A program made the position numbers and the translations under genes. Below the pieces are notes generated by a model. It made no database searches and was not told the origin of the DNA. It saw only the letters and a list, made by a program, of their open reading frames with translations. From Cellulomonas sp. 73-145 (GTDB lineage Bacteria > Actinomycetota > Actinomycetes > Actinomycetales > Cellulomonadaceae), in NCBI GenBank assembly GCA_001898185.1, contig MKTI01000006.1, forward strand, positions 744,001 through 808,000: DNA of 64,000 nt, written 5' to 3'. This document shows, in pieces, positions 38,452 to 46,847 of the stretch (its first letter is position 1; the number at the start of each line of letters is the position of its first letter).

Positions 38452-38457
38452 TAGAGT
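38452..38457 (+). promoter_or_regulatory. -10 box TAGAGT for the RNB gene and its leader ORF
   Basis: TAGAGT ends 7 bases before the ATG of a 13-codon ORF that runs into the RNB gene. The geometry is the same as at other leaderless starts in the window. Confidence 0.5.
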
Positions 38458-38464
38458 CGGCCGC

Positions 38465-38506
38465 ATGACCACGGCCGGTCCCTCCCGTCCCGCGACGAGG
38501 GGCTGA
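38465..38506 (+). CDS. Possible leaderless 13-residue upstream peptide
   Basis: A short ORF, MTTAGPSRPATRG and stop, begins 7 bases after a -10 box and ends 2 bases before the GTG of the RNB gene. If transcription starts at the ATG, ribosomes would finish here and reinitiate at 38509, helped by AGGGG at 38498-38502. It may be chance in such GC-rich DNA; the placement is the only evidence. Confidence 0.35.
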   Translation: MTTAGPSRPATRG

Positions 38507-38508
38507 CC

Positions 38509-39993
38509 GTGCCCCGGTCCCGCGTCGCCCGTCTCGCGGACGCCCAGGTCGCAGCGGCGCTGGCGCAGGTCCGTGCCGAGCTGGGCATCCCCACGGAGTT
38601 CGCCGCGGCGGCGGCCGACGAGGCGGCGACGGCAGCGCGCACCGGACCGCTGGACGTCCCGGGTCGGTCGGTCGCACGGGTGGACGCGACCGACCTCCCG
38701 CTGCTCACCATCGACCCGCCCGGTTCGATGGACCTCGACCAGGCGCTGCACGTCGCACCCGCGGGCGACGGCTGGACCGTGCACTACGCCATCGCGGACG
38801 TCGGCGCGTTCGTCGTCCCCGGCGGCGCCCTGGACACCGAGACCCACGAGCGCGGCACCACCTGCTACGGCCCGGACGGCACCGTCCCGCTGCACCCCAC
38901 GTCCCTGTCGGAGGGCGCCGCGAGCCTGCTCCCGGACCAGGACCGTCCGGCGGTGCTGTGGCGGTTCGACCTGGGAGCCGATGGCGAGCCGGCCGCGGTG
39001 CACGTCGGCCCCGCCACGGTGCGCAGCCGGGCGCAGCTGGCCTACCCGCAGGCCCAGCGCATGCTCGACGAGCACGAGCCGGGGGCGCTGACCGACGTGC
39101 TGGCGGGGGTGCGCGCGGTGGGCCGGCTGCGCGAACGGGCGGAACGGGACCGCGGCGGGGTGTCGCTCTCGGTGCCGGAGCAGCAGGTGGCGGCCGACGG
39201 CCACGGTGGCTGGACGACGAGCTTCCGCGCGGTGCTGCCGATGGAGCGGTGGAACTCGCAGCTGTCCTTGCTGACCGGCCTGGCCGCGGCCCGGCTGATG
39301 CTCGACTCGGGCGTCGGCCTGCTGCGCACCATGCCGCCGGCGGACGACCGGGACGTCGCGCGGCTGCACCGCACGGCAGCGGCCCTCGAGGTCGACTGGC
39401 CCGCCGACGAGCCCTACCCGCACCTGCTGCGGCGCCTGGACTCGGCACACCCGGCGGAGGCCGCGTTCCTGGACGCCGCGACCTCCCTGTTCCGCGGCGC
39501 GGGCTATGTGGCGTTCGGCGGGTCGGACGGTGCGGCACCTCCGACGGGGTCCGCCGCCCGGCACGCGGCCATCGCGGCGCCCTACGCGCACGTCACCGCA
39601 CCGTTGCGGCGCCTCGCGGACAGGTACGCCTCGGAGATCGCGATCGCCGCGTGCGCCGGATCGGCGGTGCCGGAGTGGGTCCGCGCGGCCCTGCCCGGTC
39701 TGCCGTCGGTGATGGGCCGCACCGGTCAGCGGGCCGCCGCCTACGACCGCGAGGGGACCGACGTGGTGGAGGCGGCGGTGCTGGCGCCGCGGGTGGGTGG
39801 CACCTTCGACGGCGTGGTGGTCGACCGGCGGGACGCGGAACCGACGCGCGGCGAGCTGGTGGTGCGGCACCCGGCGGTCCGGGCTCGGATCGAGGCCGAC
39901 GACGGTGCTGACCTCCCGCTCGGCGTGCCGGTCCACGCGCGGCTGGCCGAGGCGTCGGTGCCCCGGCGCACCGTGCTGTTCCGGCTGCCCTGA
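38509..39993 (+). CDS. RNB-domain ribonuclease (RNase II/R family)
   Basis: Exoribonuclease that degrades RNA 3' to 5'. The 494-residue protein is essentially one RNB domain: the metal-binding signature TIDPPGSMDLDQAL has Asp at 69, 75 and 77, followed by HYAIADVGAFV and, late in the domain, YAHVTAPLRRLADRY, the conserved catalytic arginine region. It lacks the N-terminal cold-shock domains and most of a C-terminal S1 domain of RNase II/R, a form common in actinobacteria. The GTG at 38509 follows a small upstream ORF closely. Substrate preference is unknown. Confidence 0.9.
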   Translation: MPRSRVARLADAQVAAALAQVRAELGIPTEFAAAAADEAATAARTGPLDVPGRSVARVDATDLPLLTIDPPGSMDLDQALHVAPAGDGWTVHYAIADVGAFVVPGGALDTETHERGTTCYGPDGTVPLHPTSLSEGAASLLPDQDRPAVLWRFDLGADGEPAAVHVGPATVRSRAQLAYPQAQRMLDEHEPGALTDVLAGVRAVGRLRERAERDRGGVSLSVPEQQVAADGHGGWTTSFRAVLPMERWNSQLSLLTGLAAARLMLDSGVGLLRTMPPADDRDVARLHRTAAALEVDWPADEPYPHLLRRLDSAHPAEAAFLDAATSLFRGAGYVAFGGSDGAAPPTGSAARHAAIAAPYAHVTAPLRRLADRYASEIAIAACAGSAVPEWVRAALPGLPSVMGRTGQRAAAYDREGTDVVEAAVLAPRVGGTFDGVVVDRRDAEPTRGELVVRHPAVRARIEADDGADLPLGVPVHARLAEASVPRRTVLFRLP

Positions 39994-40043
39994 CCGGCCC
40001 CGAGCCGGACGAAATCCGCTCGCCCGCGCCGTCGGGGGACTCC

Positions 40044-40049
40044 TACGGT
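40044..40049 (+). promoter_or_regulatory. -10 box TACGGT for leaderless rsgA-like gene
   Basis: TACGGT ends 6 bases before the ATG at 40056 and no ribosome binding site is present, as at other leaderless starts here. Confidence 0.45.
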
Positions 40050-40055
40050 CGACGC

Positions 40056-41153
40056 ATGGACACCGTCCGAGTGGTGCGCGCCGACCGCGGCGCCGTCCTC
40101 GTCGTGCCCGCGGACGTGCCGCAGCAGCCGACGGATCAGCGGCCCCACGCAGCCGAGCAGGCCCTCGACACGATGGACGCTGCCGCCCCGGTGCGCGTCC
40201 CGCTCGACCACGACGGCCTGGTCCCCGACACGGACGGCGTCCGCCTGCCGCCGACGGTCGGTGACGTGCTGGTCCTCGATGCGTCAGACCCCGGCGACCA
40301 GCCGCACGTGGACCACCTCGTGCCTCGCCGCACCGCGCTGGTCCGCGACACCGCCGGCGCCACCTCCCGGGAGCAGGTGCTCGCGGCGAACGTCGACGTG
40401 GTGCTCGTCGTCGAGCACCTCGACCCGGACCCGTCCCTCGGTCGCGTCGAACGCCTGCTGACGCTCGCGTGGCGGTCCGGCGCCCAGCCGGTGGTCGTGC
40501 TGACCAAGTCCGACCTGGTGCCGGATGCCGCGTCGATGGCGGCGGAGGTCGCGTCGGTCGCCCCCGGCGCCCCGGTGCACGCCGTCAGCGTGGTGGACGG
40601 GTCGGGGCTCGAGGGACTGCGCGCGCTGCTGCGTCCCGGGACGACCCTCGTCATGGTCGGACCGTCGGGTGCCGGCAAGTCCTCCCTGGTCAACGCCCTG
40701 GCGGGGCACCAGGTGATGGAGACGGGCGAGCGCCGTGCCGACGGGCGCGGGCGGCACACCACCACCCACCGCGAGCTGGTGCCGCTGGGCGACGGCGTGC
40801 TGCTGATCGACACCCCGGGCGTGCGGGGAATCGGCCTGGTGGCCGATGCCGAGGCGCTGGACGAGACCTTCGCCGACGTCGTCGCGCTCGCGGCCGCCTG
40901 CCGCTTCGCGGACTGCGCGCACCTGTCGGAACCGGGCTGCGCCGTGCTGGCCGCGGTGGAGGAGGGCGAGCTGCCGGAACGCCGCCTCGAGTCGTGGCGG
41001 CGCCTCGCGCGCGAGGCCGCCCACCAGGCTCGCCGGGCGGACGCGCGCCTCGCGGCGCAGGAGCGCGCGCGTGTCCGGCAGTGGAGCCGTGACGTGCACC
41101 GGTCGCTCCGCGAGCGGGACCGGGTCGAGGGGCGCGGCACCGGTCGCCGCTGA
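40056..41153 (+). CDS. rsgA: Circularly permuted GTPase, RsgA (YjeQ)-like
   Basis: GTPase that acts in late maturation of the 30S ribosomal subunit. The order of G motifs is permuted as in RsgA: G4 TKSD at 150-153, then G1 GPSGAGKS at 202-209, switch-like [10 protein letters not shown]3 DTPG at 252-255, and finally a zinc knuckle with C282, C287, H289 and C295. The N-terminal ~100 residues are the OB-fold region but diverge in sequence. The tail is rich in Arg and Ala, typical for RNA binding. Length 365 is normal. Other YjeQ-like GTPases with different targets cannot be excluded. Confidence 0.9.
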   Translation: MDTVRVVRADRGAVLVVPADVPQQPTDQRPHAAEQALDTMDAAAPVRVPLDHDGLVPDTDGVRLPPTVGDVLVLDASDPGDQPHVDHLVPRRTALVRDTAGATSREQVLAANVDVVLVVEHLDPDPSLGRVERLLTLAWRSGAQPVVVLTKSDLVPDAASMAAEVASVAPGAPVHAVSVVDGSGLEGLRALLRPGTTLVMVGPSGAGKSSLVNALAGHQVMETGERRADGRGRHTTTHRELVPLGDGVLLIDTPGVRGIGLVADAEALDETFADVVALAAACRFADCAHLSEPGCAVLAAVEEGELPERRLESWRRLAREAAHQARRADARLAAQERARVRQWSRDVHRSLRERDRVEGRGTGRR

Positions 41154-41260
41154 GCCCGCGCCGTCGGTGGTCGGGCCAGGGATTCCGGCCAGCGAGTCGG
41201 GTCTGGGGCTGGGCTCGCCCCGGAGCGGTCGCGCGTCCGCGACCGGGGCAGGATGTCCGG

Positions 41261-41641
41261 GTGGCGGTACGACGCAGGACGGATCCGGCCGACGGACGGG
41301 CGGCGCTCGGCGTGTGGCGCGCCGCGCCCGACGACGTCCCGGTGGGCGCCCGACGCACCGCGGTCCGGTTCACCCTCGAGGAGCTCGCCGACGTGGCCCC
41401 GGGCAACTCGGTCGAGGTGCGCGTCCCACCGGACGGCGCCGTGCAGGCCGTCGCCGGCCCGCGGCACACCCGCGGCACCCCGCCGAACGTCGTCGAGACG
41501 GACCCCGACACCTGGCTCCGCCTCGCGACGGGTGCGCTGACGTGGACGGACGCCGTCGCCCAGGGGAGGGTGCACGCGTCGGGCGCCCGCGCCGACCTCG
41601 CCGACTGGCTGCCGCTCCAGGCCGCCCGACCCCGCGCCTGA
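41261..41641 (+). CDS. Sterol carrier family protein (conserved actinobacterial)
   Basis: A 126-residue protein of the actinobacterial sterol-carrier-like family that usually lies beside purF. The fold is inferred from family knowledge: [34 protein letters not shown] and a late [31 protein letters not shown] with the conserved W-x-D and GxxxASG elements. SCP2-like domains bind lipids, but the ligand here is unknown. Start is GTG at 41261 after a GGA sequence. It precedes the small membrane protein and purF in the same direction. Confidence 0.8.
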   Translation: MAVRRRTDPADGRAALGVWRAAPDDVPVGARRTAVRFTLEELADVAPGNSVEVRVPPDGAVQAVAGPRHTRGTPPNVVETDPDTWLRLATGALTWTDAVAQGRVHASGARADLADWLPLQAARPRA

Positions 41642-41649
41642 GTCCCGCC

Positions 41650-41655
41650 TAGGAT
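41650..41655 (+). promoter_or_regulatory. -10 box TAGGAT for leaderless gene 41662
   Basis: TAGGAT ends 6 bases before the GTG at 41662 and no ribosome binding site is visible. Confidence 0.4.
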
Positions 41656-41661
41656 CGCCGC

Positions 41662-42138
41662 GTGCCGGATCCCCAGCCGACCCCCGAGCCCGACGACACG
41701 GCCGTGCCGGACGTCGCCGCGACGTCCCCCGACGCCGCTGCGCCTGCCGACACCGACGAGCCCGCCGACACCGCCGAGCCCGCCGACACCGCCGAGCCTG
41801 CCGACGCCGCGGCGCCTGCCGACACCGACGAGCCCCCCGCCGACGCCGCCGTCCCCACGGAGGACGAGCTGCTCCGCACCGCCGTGCCGGCCACCGTCCG
41901 CCACGCCCCTCGCTACAGCGCCTTCCTCACCACGGGCACCCTGGTCGGCCTCGTCGTCGGCCTGCTCGTCGCCGTGCTGCTCGCCGACGGCTCCGTCAGC
42001 AGCACCGGCGGCGTGCTGCCGTTCCTCGGCGGCTCCAACGGCGTCCGCCTGCTCGCCGCGCTGTCCGGTGCCGTGCTCGGCCTGGGCATCGGTGCCGGTC
42101 TCGCCCTGTGGGCCGACCGGCGCTCGCTGCGCCGCTGA
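41662..42138 (+). CDS. Small membrane protein with acidic repeat N-terminus
   Basis: A 158-residue protein without a recognised family. Residues about 25-62 consist of the acidic hexapeptide-type repeat P-A-D-T-D/A-E encoded by five 18-bp DNA units at 41743-41832. Two hydrophobic helices follow (about residues 92-112 and 133-152), separated by a Gly/Ser loop, so the acidic head is likely cytosolic. The GTG at 41662 is probably leaderless. It sits directly in front of purF and is transcribed with it or from the same strand; a role in purine synthesis is not implied. Confidence 0.7.
   Translation: MPDPQPTPEPDDTAVPDVAATSPDAAAPADTDEPADTAEPADTAEPADAAAPADTDEPPADAAVPTEDELLRTAVPATVRHAPRYSAFLTTGTLVGLVVGLLVAVLLADGSVSSTGGVLPFLGGSNGVRLLAALSGAVLGLGIGAGLALWADRRSLRR
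41743..41832 (+). repeat. Five 18-bp tandem repeats inside the membrane-protein gene
   Basis: Units CCYGCCGACACCGMCGAG-like start at 41743, 41761, 41779, 41797 and 41815; the second and third are identical. They keep the reading frame and encode PADTDE or PADTAE. Copy number may differ between strains. Confidence 0.85.
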
Positions 42139-42176
42139 GGTCGGATCCGCCGCCGGCCCTGTGCGACCATGGTCGC

Positions 42177-43724
42177 GTGGCCCCCCGCGCGGACGGACGC
42201 TTGTCCCACGACCTGCTGCCGAACGAGAAGGGCCCGCAGGATGCCTGCGGGGTCTTCGGTGTCTGGGCACCTGGCGAGGAGGTCGCCAAGCTCACGTACT
42301 TCGGCCTTTACGCGTTGCAGCACCGCGGCCAGGAGTCGGCGGGCATCGCGACCAGCGACGGCCGGCACCTGCTGGTCTACAAGGACATGGGCCTTGTCTC
42401 CCAGGTGTTCGACGAGACGGCGCTCAACGCGCTGACCGGGCACATCGCCATCGGGCACACCCGCTACTCGACGACGGGCGCCTCCACCTGGGAGAACGCG
42501 CAGCCCACGCTCGGCGCCACCGCCGGTGGCACCGTCGCCCTCGGCCACAACGGCAACCTGACCAACACCGCCGAGCTGATCGAGCTGGTCGCCGAGCGGT
42601 ACGGCAGCAAGCGCCGTGGCGAGCTCGCCCGCGGCAACACCACCGACACCGCCCTGGTGACGGCCCTGCTGGCCGGCGACCCGGACCACACCCTCGAGGC
42701 GACGGCGCTCGAGGTGCTGCCCCGCCTGCGGGGCGCGTTCAGCCTCGTCTTCATGGACGAGACCACCCTCTACGCCGCCCGTGACCCGCAGGGTGTCCGG
42801 CCGCTGGTGCTCGGCCGCCTCGAGCGCGGCTGGGTGGTCGCCTCCGAGACGCCGGCGCTCGACATCGTCGGTGCGTCCTACGTCCGGGAGGTCGAGCCGG
42901 GCGAGTTCCTGGCGATCGACGCCGACGGGCTGCGCAGCAGCCGGTTCGCGACGCCGGACCGTGCCGGCTGCATCTTCGAGTACGTGTACCTCGCCCGTCC
43001 GGACACGACCATCGCCGGCCGCTCGGTGCACGCGTCGCGCGTGGACATGGGCCGGCGGCTCGCGGTCGAGCACCCGGTCGAGGCGGACCTCGTCATCCCG
43101 GTGCCGGAGTCCGGCACTCCCGCCGCGGTCGGCTACGCGCAGCAGTCCGGCATCCCGTTCGGTCAGGGGCTGACCAAGAACGCCTACGTCGGCCGCACGT
43201 TCATCCAGCCGTCGCAGACGCTGCGCCAGCTCGGCATCCGGCTCAAGCTCAACCCGCTGCGCGAGGTGATCCGCGGCAAGCGGCTGGTCGTCGTCGACGA
43301 CTCGATCGTCCGCGGCAACACCCAGCGCGCCCTGATCCGCATGCTCCGGGAGGCCGGTGCCGCCGAGGTGCACGTGCGGATCAGCTCCCCGCCGGTGAAG
43401 TGGCCGTGCTTCTACGGCATCGACTTCGCGTCCCGCGCGGAGCTGATCGCCAACGGGCTGGCCGTCGACGAGATCGCCGCCTCTCTCGGTGCCGACTCGC
43501 TCGGCTACATCTCGATCGAGGGTCTCGTCGCGGCCACCGAGCAGCCGGTCGGCCAGCTGTGCACCGCCTGCTTCACCGGGAAGTACCCGATCCCGCTGCC
43601 GCCGGACGACCGGCTGGCGAAGAACCTGCTCGACCAGCAGCAGCTGCCGCTCGGCTCCCCGGAGGACGGCCTGGTCACCCTGATCCCCGGCGCCGGCGCG
43701 GCCGGTGCGCTGGAGCACCCGTGA
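42177..43724 (+). CDS. purF: Amidophosphoribosyltransferase
   Basis: Commits PRPP to purine synthesis by transferring the glutamine amide to make phosphoribosylamine. The 515-residue protein has a 23-residue propeptide that must be removed to expose Cys24 (CGVFGVW) as the N-terminal nucleophile. The glutaminase part shows LQHRGQESAGIA and GHTRYSTTG; the transferase part has the PRPP motif VVVDDSIVRGNT near residue 375. Cysteines in PCFYGIDF and CTACFTGKYP resemble the Fe-S-cluster type of B. subtilis. GTG at 42177 is the first start after a stop-free stretch. The stop overlaps purM. Confidence 0.95.
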   Translation: MAPRADGRLSHDLLPNEKGPQDACGVFGVWAPGEEVAKLTYFGLYALQHRGQESAGIATSDGRHLLVYKDMGLVSQVFDETALNALTGHIAIGHTRYSTTGASTWENAQPTLGATAGGTVALGHNGNLTNTAELIELVAERYGSKRRGELARGNTTDTALVTALLAGDPDHTLEATALEVLPRLRGAFSLVFMDETTLYAARDPQGVRPLVLGRLERGWVVASETPALDIVGASYVREVEPGEFLAIDADGLRSSRFATPDRAGCIFEYVYLARPDTTIAGRSVHASRVDMGRRLAVEHPVEADLVIPVPESGTPAAVGYAQQSGIPFGQGLTKNAYVGRTFIQPSQTLRQLGIRLKLNPLREVIRGKRLVVVDDSIVRGNTQRALIRMLREAGAAEVHVRISSPPVKWPCFYGIDFASRAELIANGLAVDEIAASLGADSLGYISIEGLVAATEQPVGQLCTACFTGKYPIPLPPDDRLAKNLLDQQQLPLGSPEDGLVTLIPGAGAAGALEHP

Positions 43725-44839
43725 CCGGGCACAAGGTCACCTACGCGGAGGCCGGCGTCGACGTGCACGCCGGTGACAAGGCCGTCGAGCTGATGCGCGA
43801 GGCGGTGCGGGCCACGCAGGGTGCCGAGGTGGTCGGTGGGGTCGGCGGCTTCGCCGGCCTGTTCGACGCGTCGGCGCTGCTCGGCTACCGCCGGCCCCTG
43901 CTGGCCACGTCGACCGACGGCGTCGGCACCAAGGTGGCCGTCGCCCAGGCCCTCGACCGGCACGACACCATCGGTTTCGACCTGGTCGGCATGGTGGTCG
44001 ACGACATCGCCGTGGTCGGTGCGAAGCCCCTGTTCATGACCGACTACATCGCCTGCGGCAAGGTGGTCCCGGAGCGGATCGCCGACATCGTCCGCGGCAT
44101 CGCCGCCGCCTGCCAGGTGGCCGGCACGGCACTGGTCGGTGGTGAGACGGCCGAGCACCCGGGCCTGCTGGCGCCCGACGAGTACGACGTGGCCGGCGCC
44201 GCGACCGGTGTGGTCGAGGCGGACGCCCTGCTGGGTCCGCACCGGGTCGAGTCCGGAGACGTGCTGATCGCCCTCGGGTCCAGCGGGCTGCACTCCAACG
44301 GGTACTCGCTGGTGCGCCGGGTCATCGAGGTGTCCGGCTGGCGGTTCGACCGGTACGTCGACGAGCTGGGCCGGACCATCGGCGAGGAGCTCCTGGAGCC
44401 GACCCGCGTCTACGCCGCCGACTGCCTCGCGCTGACGGAGCGCGCCGCGGGCGGGATGCACGCGTTCAGCCATGTCACCGGCGGAGGGCTCGCGGCCAAC
44501 CTGGCCCGGGTGCTGCCCACCGGCTCCGTCGCGGAGGTGTCCCGCGCCGGTTGGCAGCTGCCGCCGGTGTTCTCGCTGGTGCAGCGCCTCGGCGGGGTGC
44601 CGTGGAACGACCTCGAGTCGGCCCTGAACCTGGGGGTCGGCATGGTCGCCGTCGTCGCGCCGGACGCCGCCGCCGGTGTGCTGCAGCACGCCGTCGAGCT
44701 CGGGCTACCGGCGTGGGAGCTGGGCGGCATCCGGCCGTTCGACCCGGAGCGCGACGTGCCCGGGACTCCGGACCTGGTCAGCGGCACCAAGGGCGTGCAG
44801 GGCGGCGCCGTCCTGATGTCGGGCAGCTACCGCGTCTGA
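43721..44839 (+). CDS. purM: AIR synthetase (phosphoribosylformylglycinamidine cyclo-ligase)
   Basis: Closes FGAM to AIR with ATP, the fifth step of purine synthesis. The 372-residue protein shows TYAEAGVDVHAGDKAV at the front, ATSTDGVGTKVAVA near residue 65, GMVVDDIAVVGAKPLFMTDYIACG and VGGETAEHPGL, then SSGLHSNGYSL. All match active PurM. GTG at 43721 overlaps the purF stop by GTGA, so the two enzymes are co-translated. DUF3073 follows on the other strand, a conserved actinobacterial arrangement. Confidence 0.96.
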   Translation: MTGHKVTYAEAGVDVHAGDKAVELMREAVRATQGAEVVGGVGGFAGLFDASALLGYRRPLLATSTDGVGTKVAVAQALDRHDTIGFDLVGMVVDDIAVVGAKPLFMTDYIACGKVVPERIADIVRGIAAACQVAGTALVGGETAEHPGLLAPDEYDVAGAATGVVEADALLGPHRVESGDVLIALGSSGLHSNGYSLVRRVIEVSGWRFDRYVDELGRTIGEELLEPTRVYAADCLALTERAAGGMHAFSHVTGGGLAANLARVLPTGSVAEVSRAGWQLPPVFSLVQRLGGVPWNDLESALNLGVGMVAVVAPDAAAGVLQHAVELGLPAWELGGIRPFDPERDVPGTPDLVSGTKGVQGGAVLMSGSYRV

Positions 44840-44946
44840 GGAACGCGTCGCCGGCGGGCCACGGCGTGACCCCAGGGTCGCCTCGCCAGCGGAGAGCGGT
44901 ACCGGCAGCTCGCCCGCCGCCCAGGCGGTGCGGGCCGGACACCGAA

Positions 44947-44969
44947 CGACGACCGCTCAGCGGTCGTCG
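44947..44969. terminator. Hairpin shared by purM and the DUF3073 gene
   Basis: CGACGACCGC (44947-44956) pairs with GCGGTCGTCG (44960-44969) around a TCA loop, which is the DUF3073 stop codon on the other strand. The position between convergent genes suits a bidirectional terminator; the loop of 3 is tight and there is no T run. Confidence 0.4.
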
Positions 44970-45169
44970 TCGTCCTCGTCGTCCGAGGACCAGCTCTTCC
45001 ACGAAGGGTTGGTCTCCTCGCTCACCGGGGGACGGGTCTCGGTGACGAGATCGTTGTGGCCACGCGACGAGAGCTCCTGCTCGAGAGCCCTGTAGTTGGT
45101 GTCCGGGCTGAAGTACTTCAGCTCCCGGGCCACCTTCGTCTGCTTAGCCTTCTGACGGCCGCGCCCCAT
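44957..45169 (-). CDS. DUF3073 family small protein
   Basis: A 70-residue acidic/basic protein, MGRGRQKAKQTKVARELKYF at the front and a poly-Asp tail. It matches DUF3073, an actinobacterial family of unknown function that usually sits between purM and bldC, as here. A GGGGGT ribosome binding site precedes ATG at 45169. The basic N-terminus and acidic C-terminus suggest nucleic-acid or protein contact, but no activity is known. Confidence 0.9.
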   Translation of the reverse strand: MGRGRQKAKQTKVARELKYFSPDTNYRALEQELSSRGHNDLVTETRPPVSEETNPSWKSWSSDDEDDDDR

Positions 45170-45372
45170 GGCATCGACCCCCTCTAACGTGGAAGCGGGG
45201 CGGCTCCGTGCTCACACGTGCGGCCCCGGGGTGCTGTTTCGTCTGTTCGCAGGGCAACGCTACATGGTCCGTGAGCATTCCGACCACCGAGCCCCGGCGC
45301 CCTGGACCGGAGCCGGACCGGAGCCGCAGGCCGCCAGGACCTCCGTCCCCGAGTGTGACGAAGGTCGCACAC

Positions 45373-45399
45373 GACTTGTGGTGAACTGCGCCACAAGTC
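45373..45399. promoter_or_regulatory. Inverted repeat upstream of bldC, possible operator
   Basis: Perfect arms GACTTGTGG and CCACAAGTC with a 9-base spacer. The spacer is long for a hairpin terminator and no gene ends nearby, so a protein-binding site is more likely. Confidence 0.4.
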
Positions 45400-45535
45400 C
45401 GGCATGGTGCGGTATAGGCGGCCCATCGCCGGATGTACCGTTGGCGGCGAGTCGGGTAGTTCGTCCCTCTCTGGCACTCTGACGAGGACTTCCGTGCGCC
45501 GGTCAGCACAGCGGTGACTGATGTCACAGCTGCGT

Positions 45536-45549
45536 CACCCATATGGGTG
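45536..45549. promoter_or_regulatory. 14-bp perfect palindrome upstream of bldC, possible operator
   Basis: CACCCATATGGGTG is fully self-complementary and lies about 120 bases before the bldC ATG, a usual distance for a control site. Confidence 0.4.
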
Positions 45550-45667
45550 GCAAATTGGCCCCGTACGAAGTGCGGCATCTGAGGCATACGTCCATGCTGG
45601 ACGTGTGAGGCAAGAGGGGGAGCGACCTGCAGGCTCAGTCCCAGGTCCGTCAGGAGGTACGTCCAGG

Positions 45668-45874
45668 ATGTCGTCCAACCACGTCGACCCCGAGACACTG
45701 CTCACGCCGTCGGAGGTCGCGAGCCTGTTTCGCGTCGACCCCAAGACCGTGACGCGGTGGGCGAAGGCCGGCAAGCTCTCGTCCATCCGGACCCTGGGCG
45801 GCCACCGCCGCTACCGCGAGTCCGAGGTGCGGGGTCTGCTGGACGGCCTGCCGCAGCAGCGCCAGGTCGACTGA
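45668..45874 (+). CDS. bldC: BldC-type MerR-like DNA-binding protein
   Basis: Small transcription factor with a MerR/excisionase-like winged helix. The 68-residue protein reads LLTPSEVASLFRVDPKTVTRWAKAGKLSSIRTLGGHRRYRESEVRGLL, very close to Streptomyces BldC, which controls entry into development. In non-sporulating actinobacteria it is conserved but its targets are less known. ATG at 45668 is about 11 bases after AGGAGGT at 45650-45656. It sits after purM and DUF3073 as usual, with a long upstream region that carries palindromes. A terminator follows. Confidence 0.93.
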   Translation: MSSNHVDPETLLTPSEVASLFRVDPKTVTRWAKAGKLSSIRTLGGHRRYRESEVRGLLDGLPQQRQVD

Positions 45875-45884
45875 GACCTGTACG

Positions 45885-45909
45885 GGACGCCGGACGAGGT
45901 CCGGCGTCC
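45885..45909 (+). terminator. Terminator hairpin after bldC
   Basis: GGACGCCGGAC (45885-45895) pairs perfectly with GTCCGGCGTCC (45899-45909) around a GAG loop, 10 bases after the bldC stop. Confidence 0.75.
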
Positions 45910-46050
45910 ATCGACGTGCGCGCCACGGCTGGTCCTCCAGCGTCGCGCGCCACGACCGGTCCCGCCGGGCACCAGCAGGTCGGGCCGGCCGCACCACCGG
46001 CACCCAGGGGGCGGCCCCGGTGCCGAAGTGGCCCCAGTGCCGAGGCGGAC

Positions 46051-46350
46051 TCAGTGCCGAGCGATCCGCCGCACCACGCCGGTCACCAGCAGCACCGCCA
46101 CCGCACCGGCGACCCCCAGCACCACCCGCGCCCGCTTGCGCGCCTCGGGGGCGGCCGAGGGATCCGTCGCGTCGGCCACCAGCCGCTTGCCCTCCGCGAC
46201 GGCTCGCTCCGCCTGCGTCTTGGGGTTGAGCCGGTCGGCCAGCTCGTCCACCGTCGCCGCGAGCTCCCCGCGCGTGAGCTCGAGCTCCGCTTCCAGCGCC
46301 TTCATGCGCTCGGACGTGCCCAGCTTCGGTGTTGCGCTCGAGTCGCTCAT
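46051..46350 (-). CDS. DUF3618 family membrane-anchored protein
   Basis: A 99-residue protein with a coiled-coil-like N-terminal part (MKALEAELELTRGELAATVDELADRLNPK, the DUF3618 signature) and one hydrophobic helix at the C-terminus (about residues 77-95). DUF3618 is an actinobacterial family of unknown function. The ATG at 46350 overlaps the stop of the holin-X-like gene (TGATG), so both are one operon and may form a membrane complex. GGAGGG lies upstream at a usable distance. Confidence 0.85.
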   Translation of the reverse strand: MSDSSATPKLGTSERMKALEAELELTRGELAATVDELADRLNPKTQAERAVAEGKRLVADATDPSAAPEARKRARVVLGVAGAVAVLLVTGVVRRIARH

Positions 46351-46757
46351 CAGTGCAGGCCCTCCTTGACGGCTGCCACGTCCTGCTGGACGTTCTCCAT
46401 CGCGTGCTCCGGGGTCGGCGGCATGCCCCGCTTCAGGCGCCGGACGCCGACCAGGGCCAGCACGCCGACCACCAGGAAGATCGCCACGGTGATGATCAGC
46501 GCCGCGAGCCACGGCGCCACGGCGTTGGACAGGCCGATGATCGCGGTCGCGATCGCGGCGCCGACGCCGTAGAACGCCAGGAACCCCGCGGCGATCAGCA
46601 GCCCGCCGCCGATGCCCGCCTGCTTCGCCTTCTCGGCGAGCTCGGCCTTCGCCAGGTCGATCTCCGCGCGGACCAGGCGACCGGCCTGCTCCGACAGGTC
46701 GCTCACCAGCTGACCGAGCGACCTCGTGTCGCCCGGTACCGACGTCTGCGTGACCAT
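46350..46757 (-). CDS. Actinobacterial holin-X (holin superfamily III) membrane protein
   Basis: A 135-residue protein with the signature LVSDLSEQAGRLVRAEIDLAKAELAEKAK followed by two long hydrophobic helices (about residues 48-70 and 82-108) and a short basic tail. The family is named after phage holins but is chromosomal and common in actinobacteria, so a phage role is not implied. It is the first gene of an operon with the DUF3618 protein, which overlaps its stop. ATG at 46757. Confidence 0.85.
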   Translation of the reverse strand: MVTQTSVPGDTRSLGQLVSDLSEQAGRLVRAEIDLAKAELAEKAKQAGIGGGLLIAAGFLAFYGVGAAIATAIIGLSNAVAPWLAALIITVAIFLVVGVLALVGVRRLKRGMPPTPEHAMENVQQDVAAVKEGLH

Positions 46758-46847
46758 GGCCCGACCCTTCGTCCGTCCGCGTCCTGCGACCTCAGTCTGC
46801 TGGTCAGCGGCCCGGCACGCGAGTCCTTCGGCGTCCGGAGGGAGGCG

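Larger units (their letters stand above)
45170..45667. other. 498-base intergenic region upstream of bldC and DUF3073
   Basis: No ORF here is supported. Two clear palindromic elements stand out: 9-bp arms GACTTGTGG and CCACAAGTC at 45373-45399 with a 9-base spacer, and a perfect 14-bp palindrome CACCCATATGGGTG at 45536-45549. GTGAC-TGAT-GTCAC lies near 45513. The region is less GC-rich than its surroundings and must hold divergent promoters for DUF3073 and bldC; I cannot place convincing -35/-10 pairs. Confidence 0.6.

Noticed and set aside
35885..38677. Long minus-strand frame opposite purL
   Set aside because: Shadow of the PurL reading frame, without family signatures.
45355..45375. GTGTG...CACAC as a CRP/GlxR site before bldC
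   Set aside because: The spacing between TGTGA-like arms is 2 bases too long and the right arm differs, so the match is poor.
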